A stretch of DNA of 38,920 nucleotides, from assembly GCA_964370115.1 (NCBI GenBank), contig CAYJIA010000018.1, forward strand, positions 1 to 38,920. The letters run 5' to 3'. Below the pieces are notes generated by a model. It ran no database searches. It was not told where the DNA came from and was given only the letters and a program-made list of their open reading frames with translations. The position numbers and the translations under genes are program-made. Below, piece after piece: positions 33,103-38,920 of this stretch (positions within the stretch are counted from its first letter, which is position 1; every line of letters starts with the position of its first letter). The stretch is from SIG603 sp964370115. Its GTDB lineage: Bacteria; Bacillota; Clostridia; Oscillospirales; Acutalibacteraceae.

Positions 33103-33597
33103 ATGACACTAATTAATCAATGGAATGAATTTGCAACAAAACAACAAGAGAGCGAGAACGCTCAGCAGTTTTGGAACGATTACTTCCTAAAAGAAAAAGC
33201 GATGTATGAAAAGATACTTGGAAGGAAAACACCTGTAAGCGGAACAGTTGAAGCTCTGGCTAAAAAATTTGGTGTCGACATTGTACTAATGACAGGTTTC
33301 ATCGACGGTATTAACGATAGCTTAAAAAGACCTATAAAACTAGAAGAACTAAAAGAGGACTCAAGTGTAACTTTATCTTACGATAAAGAAAAGCTATATT
33401 ATAATATGGTTGCAGCAAAAGCACCATGGCTATATGAACTTCCTCAATGGGAAAATCATTTGACAGAAGAAAAAAGAAAAGAACTATTTAAAGCGCAAAA
33501 ATCTTCTAAGACAGTTGTAAATGAGCAAAGTGTCGGAAGAAACGAGCCTTGCCCATGTGGTAGTGGCAAGAAATATAAAAAATGTTGCGGTAGATGA
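33103..33597 (+). CDS. SEC-C motif protein
   Basis: 164 aa, soluble. The C-terminus carries a SEC-C zinc motif with Cys150, Cys152, Cys161 and Cys162 (CPCGSGKKYKKCC), as found at the end of SecA. The N-terminal 130 residues are mostly helical (for example W-N-E-F-A-T-K-Q-Q) and match no domain I can name. Ribosome site AAGGAGAGG. It is a single-gene transcript with its own promoter and two terminators downstream. A role in protein export or translation quality control is possible but not shown. Confidence 0.85.
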   Translation: MTLINQWNEFATKQQESENAQQFWNDYFLKEKAMYEKILGRKTPVSGTVEALAKKFGVDIVLMTGFIDGINDSLKRPIKLEELKEDSSVTLSYDKEKLYYNMVAAKAPWLYELPQWENHLTEEKRKELFKAQKSSKTVVNEQSVGRNEPCPCGSGKKYKKCCGR

Positions 33598-33684
33598 TAA
33601 ATTTCTTGTGTTTATGCGGGTAATAAAGTACGTGTTATTTAAAACAAGTATTATTACGAAAACCTCAAAATAGAAAATAGAAAG

Positions 33685-33720
33685 GCCAATGTTTTCAGAT
33701 TTGATAACATTGGCTTTTTT
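33685..33720 (+). terminator. Intrinsic terminator after the SEC-C gene (first)
   Basis: GCCAATGTT (33685-33693) pairs perfectly with AACATTGGC (33706-33714), followed by TTTTTT. Confidence 0.88.
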
Positions 33721-33728
33721 GACTGTGA

Positions 33729-33762
33729 AAGTCGCCACATTGCTGTGTGCGACTTTTTTTTA
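33729..33762. terminator. Second tandem terminator
   Basis: AAGTCGC (33729-33735) pairs with GCGACTT (33749-33755), with ACA/TGT extending the stem inside, followed by a run of T. Two strong terminators in a row isolate the transporter genes from the SEC-C gene. Confidence 0.85.
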
Positions 33763-33870
33763 TTAATGCCTTATTTCGCAAATATAAACAGTCTACAAGG
33801 GTGGTTTGCTTTGCGCCTAAAATTTTTAAGAAATGTTTAGATAAAATAAGTTGTTTATAGAAATTTTCTC

Positions 33871-33899
33871 TTTACTATTTGTTAATAATTGTGTATAAT
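33871..33899 (+). promoter_or_regulatory. Promoter of the sugar ABC permease operon
   Basis: TTTACT (33871-33876), a 17-nt spacer and a perfect TATAAT (33894-33899). The -10 region is inside the palindrome GTATAATTTATAC (33893-33905), which could double as an operator. It lies about 160 nt upstream of the first permease. Confidence 0.65.
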
Positions 33900-34058
33900 T
33901 TATACAAAAGATAAAAACAATGTAATTTAAATCTGCCGAAAAAGACTAATTGTGTTTTTGGGGCTCTTTGTGTAAGTTTTATTGAAAATATGGAATGATA
34001 CATGTTTTGTAGATAATGCATAGATAGAGTAGTCGACAGTTAATGAAAGGAGCTAGTC

Positions 34059-34919
34059 ATGAAAATCAAAAAATCTAACCGAATATTTATCCTGCTCATT
34101 TTGCCGAGCTTACTGGGTATAATGCTGTTTTACTTTATACCATTTGCGGTGTCGCTTTATTATGCGATGATAGACAATGTGGCGAACATGAACTTTGTGT
34201 GGTTTGATAACTTTATTCAAACTTTGACAAATGATTTATTCCTGCAAGCCTCGGGCAATACCTTATTCTTTATGGCGGTGTCGATACCAATAGGAATATT
34301 TTTGTCCCTATGTATTGCGCTTTGCTTGAAAAAGATGAAAAGAGGACGGATAATCGCAAGCATAGCACTGCTTTTGCCGATAGTCGTGCCGTCGGGAACT
34401 ATAGTGTATTTTTGGAAAATAATATTTGATACAAACGGGCTTATGAACAAGGCTTTGTCTATGATGGGATTTGAAATTTCAAACCCAGGGCAAGGTCCGT
34501 TTGCCATGGTCATAATCATCTTAGTTTTCCTATGGAAAAATGTCGCCTACAATGTAGTACTGTTTTGGTCTGGGCTTAACTGGATACCAAAGGTGTATTA
34601 CGAACAATATTCGCTAGAGGGTGGCTCGCCGTTAAAACAGTTTAAAAACATAACTTTAGTGTACTTAATGCCTACAACTTTTGTTGTAATACTTATGTCC
34701 ATAGTAAACTCGTTTAAGGTGTTTAGGGAAATATACCTCTTGTACGGAGCGTATCCTACGACAGAAGTGTATATGTTACAGCACTACATAAACAATCAGT
34801 TTGCATCACTTAATATGCAAAAACTCAGCAGTGCGGCGTATATTTTATTCTTAGTAATCAGTGTGGTTTTACTCATTTTGTTCTATGCACAAAAGAAAAC
34901 CACCGATACCTATCAGTGA
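34059..34919 (+). CDS. Carbohydrate ABC transporter permease, MalF/UgpA type
   Basis: 286 aa with six predicted membrane helices. N-terminal L-P-S-L-L-G-I-M-L-F-Y-F-I-P-F is typical of this permease family. The EAA loop that contacts the ATPase is degenerate, reading E-Q-Y-S-L-E-G-G-S-P-L-K-Q-F from about residue 182 instead of E-A-A-x-x-D-G-A. It pairs with the next gene. No ATPase gene is in the window; a shared MsmX-type ATPase elsewhere is plausible. Confidence 0.92.
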   Translation: MKIKKSNRIFILLILPSLLGIMLFYFIPFAVSLYYAMIDNVANMNFVWFDNFIQTLTNDLFLQASGNTLFFMAVSIPIGIFLSLCIALCLKKMKRGRIIASIALLLPIVVPSGTIVYFWKIIFDTNGLMNKALSMMGFEISNPGQGPFAMVIIILVFLWKNVAYNVVLFWSGLNWIPKVYYEQYSLEGGSPLKQFKNITLVYLMPTTFVVILMSIVNSFKVFREIYLLYGAYPTTEVYMLQHYINNQFASLNMQKLSSAAYILFLVISVVLLILFYAQKKTTDTYQ

Positions 34920-34930
34920 GGTGAAAAGCT

Positions 34931-35806
34931 ATGACAAGTAAACTTAATATATTTCAAAAAATATTTATCTTCCTATGCTGCATCATATCGGTTTTTCCTG
35001 TGTTTTACATATTTTCAAACTCGTTTATGAGCCCAGAGGAGATAAATAACAGATATTCATCAGAAATTACAGAGCAAAACGCAGATGCGTATAGCAGTAA
35101 CAATATGCACTTTGTAGAGCCGTCGATAATACCAAGTGAACCGACGTTAAGCCAGTATGATAACCTACTCTTTAGAAATCCAGATTATTTGAGATACTTT
35201 TGGAACTCGGTAATTTTAATAGTGCCTATACTTATAGGTCAAATGATTTTCGCACCGATGGCAGCATATGGATTTGAGATGTGGAAAAGCAAGTATAAGG
35301 AAGTAATATTCTTTATGTATGTGGTAATAATGCTCATGCCCATGCAACTTTTGTTAGTACCAAACTTCATAGTTGGGCAGTGGCTTGGTATAAGTGAGTC
35401 GTATCTCATCATAATTTTACCCGCAATGTTCCACCCCTTGGGTGTGTTCCTTATACGCCAACAGATAAAAGCCTTCCCCAAAGACGCATTTGAGGCGGCA
35501 AGACTTGACGGAGCGTCGGAATTTCAAATTTACAGAAAAATAATGATGCCGAATATGACATCGGTAATAGCTGCAATGAGCATTTTGCTATTTGCGGACA
35601 ACTGGAACATGGTCGACCAAGCGGTGGTGTTTATACAAAACACGTTTGAAATGCCGATGTCGGTGTACCTAAATCAAGTGGCAACGGCAAACCCAACAAT
35701 GTTCTTCTCAGTATCCTCATTCTTCGTATTCCCAGCAATAATTTTGTTCCTGTATGGTCAAGATTATTTGGTAAAAGGAATAAGTTTGTCACAACTTAGG
35801 AATTAG
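34931..35806 (+). CDS. Carbohydrate ABC transporter permease, MalG/UgpE type
   Basis: 291 aa with six helices. It has a canonical EAA loop, E-A-A-R-L-D-G-A-S-E-F-Q-I-Y, from residue 188. An outer loop of about 60 residues between helices 1 and 2 (near 32-90) contains the usual N-R-Y-S-S-E segment and S-Q-Y-D-N-L. It starts 11 nt after the partner permease with an AGGTG site. Solute-binding lipoprotein genes follow. Confidence 0.93.
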   Translation: MTSKLNIFQKIFIFLCCIISVFPVFYIFSNSFMSPEEINNRYSSEITEQNADAYSSNNMHFVEPSIIPSEPTLSQYDNLLFRNPDYLRYFWNSVILIVPILIGQMIFAPMAAYGFEMWKSKYKEVIFFMYVVIMLMPMQLLLVPNFIVGQWLGISESYLIIILPAMFHPLGVFLIRQQIKAFPKDAFEAARLDGASEFQIYRKIMMPNMTSVIAAMSILLFADNWNMVDQAVVFIQNTFEMPMSVYLNQVATANPTMFFSVSSFFVFPAIILFLYGQDYLVKGISLSQLRN

Positions 35807-35810
35807 TTTT

Positions 35811-35843
35811 TAATTGAGAATGGAGAATTGAAAATTGAGAATT
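35811..35843 (+). repeat. 33-bp repeat, third copy
   Basis: TAATTGAGAATGGAGAATTG then AAAATTGAGAATT. It differs by one base from the inverse of the right end of the four-helix-bundle cassette at 27538-27570. It sits 4 nt after the permease stop codon and directly before the composite repeat at 35844. Confidence 0.8.
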
Positions 35844-35897
35844 GTGGCGAAAATCCTTCGGATTTTTTGATTGTAGGGCAAGGGCTCTGCTCTTGTC
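35844..35897 (+). repeat. 54-nt composite repeat, copy 1 (short hairpin plus REP-like copy C)
   Basis: It contains a hairpin AAAATCC/GGATTTT with loop TTC (35850-35866) followed by T residues, then GTAG (35873-35876) and the REP-like hairpin (35877-35897). One base in the hairpin differs from copy A (GCTCTTGTC at the 3' arm). The same 54-nt block recurs at 38731-38784. It ends 21 nt before ATG 35918. Confidence 0.85.
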
Positions 35898-35917
35898 GAT
35901 GCTTGGAGGGGTATATC

Positions 35918-37284
35918 ATGAAAAAATTTATATCAATAGTACTTAGTATAGTATTAATAAGCTTGGTCGCGTGCGCTACAGTCACAGACACGTCAATGGT
36001 TGAAATTATCCCCGAGGGGACAGAGCTTTCGGGTACGCTTGAGATATCATCGCTTTATTCTGCACAGGAAAGTACGGAGTGGGGGCTCTTGCACAGGGAT
36101 TTATGGAACTTCACCCTAATGTTGAGATAATAAGTAACGAAAATACTGTAAGTATCGGTTCGATACGCAGTATGGAGGAGCAAATAACGTCGGAAAATCA
36201 CTATGTTGAGGATTTGAAGTTAAGACTTTTATCGGGAGAGGAACCTGACTTAATTTATGACACCAACGACATTACATCGGAAATTGCACTGAGCGGAGTT
36301 TTGGTGGATTTAAACGACTATATTAAAAGCGATTCTACTTTTAATGAAGAAGATTTTTATATGAATGTACTCGATGCATTTAAGTTAAATGGTAAGCTTT
36401 ATAAAATCCCAAACACCACTTTTTTCCAATTTGTGAGATTTGATACGAAAGTTTTAAACGCCGTCGGGATAGACGAAGATACGATAGAGGCGGTGGATTA
36501 CAAGATGATTTTTGATGTTTATAATAAAGCGATGGAAACAGAGGAACTGCCTGAGCTTAAATATATAGATGAAGACAGCGCCAGCGGTAAGGCTATATTT
36601 GTCGAGTTAGAATTTAGTGCTTGCTTTGACATGGAAAAAGTAGAAATTAATTTTAATAATTCAGAGTTTAAAGAATATCTTGAAGTCATAGAAAAATATA
36701 CACCGCTAAACAACCAATTAAACTTAATGTTTATAGATGATAGAAAACTTTTGGATGGGGACGAATACTTTGTAGAGTTTGTAAGTTCATATATGCCAGC
36801 TGCAAATATGCTACTGGAGGAAGATGAAGGAGCGACAATGGCTTTTCCGCTACTTTCGTCTACAGGAGATTTAGGCATATCCAGTGGAGCAAGTTTTAGT
36901 ATACCAAAAAATGCAGAAAACCCCGAGCTTGCGTGGGAGTTTATAAAGTACTGCATTTATGAAAGTGAAGATGTAGATTTTTTATCAAACATAGGAAAAT
37001 GGAATGGTGACAGGTTTTTCGGATTGGTGCCGATTAATAAAAATAATGCGAAAAAGTACGCAGAATCTGCATTTGTAACGTATGAAGAAGAGTATGTGGA
37101 AAGATATTTAGAATATATAAGTGCGCTGGATAATTACCCCCTTAAAAGCCTTTTCCAGTTTTCAAGACTTTCAAATTCGTCAGAACTGATATTCCGTGAT
37201 TTTTACGACGGATTAATGAGTACCGATGACTGTATAAAAGCTTTACAAGATACGGCAGATATTTTTATAGGGGAAAACAATTAG
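35918..37284 (+). pseudogene. Solute-binding lipoprotein with frameshift in a G tract
   Basis: The frame from ATG 35918 encodes a lipoprotein signal (lipobox LVAC, Cys19) and the linker EIIPEGTELSG seen in its paralogues, but runs out of frame after residues S-T-E-W. The downstream frame continues A-L-A-Q-G-F-M-E-L-H-P-N-V, matching the paralogues exactly in position. One extra G in the GGGGG run at 36081-36085 would join both parts into a normal protein of about 455 aa. It could be a sequencing error, a recent null allele, or a phase-variable tract. The rest is intact and keeps A-E-N-P-E-L-A-W-E-F-I-K-Y. Ribosome site TTGGAGGGG. Confidence 0.85.
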
Positions 37285-37316
37285 TAGTTGATAGTTTTGG
37301 TAAGGAGGGACTTATT

Positions 37317-38711
37317 ATGAAACGAACAATTGCATTAATACTAACAATCGCATTATTACTAACCGCCTGTACAAGTACAGGCGAGACCGCACAGGGATTT
37401 AATGTTGATTTGTTTTCCGAGGGCGAGGAACTTTCTGGTACGCTTACTATTTCAGCAGAATACGGAGAAGACGAATTTTCTGGCTGGTATCCTTTAGTTG
37501 AGGGTTTTAAAGAACTTCATCCGAATGTCGACGTTGTAGTAGAGCATACTGGAGCGAACCGTAATGAGCCGACGGACGACGATACAGTCAAATTGGCACA
37601 GTATCAAAATGATTTAAATGTAAATATTACAGCAGGAAATCCACCGGATTTGATTTTTGCAAGTCGAGACTATGCGTCAAATTTTGTGCCGAGCGGAATG
37701 ATAATGGATTTAAATACATTTATAGAAAACGACCCTACGTTTAAAGAAGAAGACTTTTTTATGAATGTTTTAGAGGCTTTTGAAATAAAGGACGGCTTGC
37801 ATTCAATTCCTAATGCAATTACTTATGATTTTTTTAGACTTAGGACAGATGTTTTGGAAAATGCAGGTTATGACCCCGATACGATTGAAACAGTAGATTA
37901 TAAGTTACTTCTAGATGTATATAACAAGGCTATAGACAGTGGAGATTTTCCAGAGCTTGTATCAATGGGTCACAGCGCTGTAGATGGTAAAGCTGTACTG
38001 TGGAATTATGAAGTCGCTTCTATGTTTAATCGTAGTGAAATGACGGCAGATTATGACAACCCTGAGTTTATAGAATATTTAGAGGTAACAAGAGCCTATG
38101 ATGGAAGTCCGTATCCTATAGGAAGTTTTGTTGGGATGGTATTCGATGAGTATTTTTTCGACAATAGTTACTTCGTGGAACGTGTGGTAGCGGATTTGTC
38201 TGTTGTAAGTGTTGATTTCGTCACAACAGCAAAAGATGGTGTCACTGATGTAATTCCTGTCACCTCAGCTAAAGGTGAACTGTTAATCTTACCGCCTTAT
38301 CTTATGAGTATACCGACAAATGCAAAAAATTCAGCATTAGCTTGGGAATTTATTAAATATTGTACCTATGAAAGTGATGCGCCATCGCTAAATTATCATT
38401 TTTCAACAACTGGTAAATGGAATGGCAATAGGTTTGAGAGTTATATTCCAATAAATAAAAATAATTTTTCGATTACAATTGACAAAAATTTAGAAGAGTT
38501 TTCAGATGAAATAAAAGAAAAATACTTAAACTTTGCTGAAACTCTGCAGGATTTACCACTAATTGTAAAAGTATTAAATCCATATCTTGACGATGCGCTA
38601 AAAAGCTCTTTGTGGTATGATTACTACAAAACAGAGGGCATAGCAACCGCCGAAGAAGTGGCAAAGGATATGCAAGAAAAGGCTGAGATTTATTTTAGGG
38701 AGATTGAGTAG
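37317..38711 (+). CDS. Extracellular solute-binding lipoprotein, ABC transporter family 1
   Basis: 464 aa. Signal with lipobox LTAC (15-18). It shares with the other two paralogues E-L-S-G-T-L, G-F-K-E-L-H-P-N-V-D-V, P-P-D-L-I-F and N-S-A-L-A-W-E-F-I-K-Y. It follows the frameshifted copy by 32 nt with AAGGAGGG in front. It probably supplies ligand to the permease pair at 34059-35806. Paralogues in tandem suggest related but different ligands; this is inferred. Confidence 0.9.
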   Translation: MKRTIALILTIALLLTACTSTGETAQGFNVDLFSEGEELSGTLTISAEYGEDEFSGWYPLVEGFKELHPNVDVVVEHTGANRNEPTDDDTVKLAQYQNDLNVNITAGNPPDLIFASRDYASNFVPSGMIMDLNTFIENDPTFKEEDFFMNVLEAFEIKDGLHSIPNAITYDFFRLRTDVLENAGYDPDTIETVDYKLLLDVYNKAIDSGDFPELVSMGHSAVDGKAVLWNYEVASMFNRSEMTADYDNPEFIEYLEVTRAYDGSPYPIGSFVGMVFDEYFFDNSYFVERVVADLSVVSVDFVTTAKDGVTDVIPVTSAKGELLILPPYLMSIPTNAKNSALAWEFIKYCTYESDAPSLNYHFSTTGKWNGNRFESYIPINKNNFSITIDKNLEEFSDEIKEKYLNFAETLQDLPLIVKVLNPYLDDALKSSLWYDYYKTEGIATAEEVAKDMQEKAEIYFREIE

Positions 38712-38730
38712 TAGTTGAAAGTTGAGAGTG

Positions 38731-38784
38731 GTGGCGAAAATCCTTCGGATTTTTTGATTGTAGGGCAAGGGCTCTGCTCTTGCC
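38731..38784 (+). repeat. 54-nt composite repeat, copy 2 (short hairpin plus REP-like copy D)
   Basis: It has the same order as copy 1: hairpin AAAATCC/GGATTTT (38737-38753), T run, GTAG (38760-38763) and hairpin (38764-38784) identical to copy A of the RAYT gene. It ends 30 nt before ATG 38815. A degenerate version of the 33-bp repeat (TTGAAAGTTGAGAGTG) precedes it. Confidence 0.85.
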
Positions 38785-38814
38785 GTGGAGATTTTCTTTA
38801 AAAGGAGGTTCATT

Positions 38815-38920
38815 ATGACAGAGAAAAAGAATAAGAGGTTTATATTTTTAATCATCGGAATAGTATTTTTTGTGTTTACTGCGATTTGCACGGTGTATTC
38901 GATACAAATTTATCCAGACA
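38815..38920 (+). CDS. Start of a membrane protein (partial)
   Basis: The first 35 codons are visible, continuing past the window. ATG 38815 follows AAAGGAGG. Residues 1-8 are polar and basic (M-T-E-K-K-N-K-R), then one hydrophobic helix covers about 9-29. The family cannot be identified. Given the location after solute-binding lipoproteins it may belong to the transporter cluster. Confidence 0.6.
   Translation, partial: MTEKKNKRFIFLIIGIVFFVFTAICTVYSIQIYPD

Larger units (their letters stand above)
33598..34058. other. Gene-free stretch with terminators and promoter
   Basis: This 461-nt gap holds two terminator hairpins (33685-33720 and 33729-33762) and a promoter (33871-33899) for the permease genes. 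I see no convincing ORF or RNA gene in it. The remaining parts are AT-rich without clear structure. Confidence 0.6.

Noticed and set aside
35828..36130. Separate 100-aa lipoprotein gene
   Set aside because: It is the 5' part of the frameshifted solute-binding gene; its end after the G tract has no match to paralogues.

Overview
The window looks like a chromosomal segment of a low-GC, motile, Gram-positive Clostridia-type bacterium. Supporting signs are strong AGGAGG ribosome sites, TTGACA/TATAAT-like promoters, a T-box leader before tyrS, lipobox-bearing solute-binding lipoproteins, the fliW-csrA-flagellin module, an IreB (UPF0297) gene and the dxs-tlyA-nadK-argR-recN gene order. I cannot name the genus. 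No rRNA, tRNA, CRISPR array or prophage was seen.

Layout. (1) 1-1436: the last codons of one family-1 solute-binding lipoprotein and a complete paralogue. (2) 1457-11958: an exopolysaccharide operon with two glycosyltransferases, a polyprenyl-phosphate sugar transferase, a CpsD-like P-loop protein with a degenerate Walker A motif, an anchored secreted protein, a Wzz-like protein, an EpsG-type polymerase, a Wzx flippase and two tandem acyltransferases. (3) 11976-13040: a convergent LacI-family regulator. (4) 13229-23247: a tightly packed housekeeping operon, yfmF-yfmH-lgt-folD-dxs-tlyA-nadK-argR-recN. (5) 23244-26261: promoter, tyrosine T-box, tyrS and a PurF-like protein without the glutaminase cysteine. 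(6) 26418-28966: fliW, csrA, a four-helix-bundle gene inside a 33-bp inverted-repeat cassette, and flagellin with a leader that looks able to bind CsrA. (7) 29054-29645: a REP-associated tyrosine transposase (RAYT). (8) 29674-32903, minus strand: an unknown small protein, IreB, CCA-adding enzyme and a membrane protein with a C39-like outer domain. (9) 33103-33597: a SEC-C protein. (10) 34059 to the end: two sugar ABC permeases, two more solute-binding lipoproteins (one frameshifted in a G tract) and a partial membrane protein.

The most unusual signal is repeat-based. A GTAG-led hairpin of 25 nt occurs four times. Two copies are inverted inside the open reading frame of the RAYT transposase, and two lie between transporter genes at 35.9 and 38.8 kb within a shared 54-nt composite repeat. 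The 33-bp terminal repeat that brackets the four-helix-bundle cassette recurs directly beside one of these hairpins. I propose, as inference, that the RAYT, its hairpins and the four-helix-bundle cassette belong to one family of small mobile sequences in this genome.

The other points of interest are active-site losses in enzyme-like proteins (CpsD-like, PurF-like, C39-like), the G-tract frameshift in one lipoprotein, and related lipoproteins at both ends of the window, one set leading into polysaccharide genes and the other following ABC permeases.
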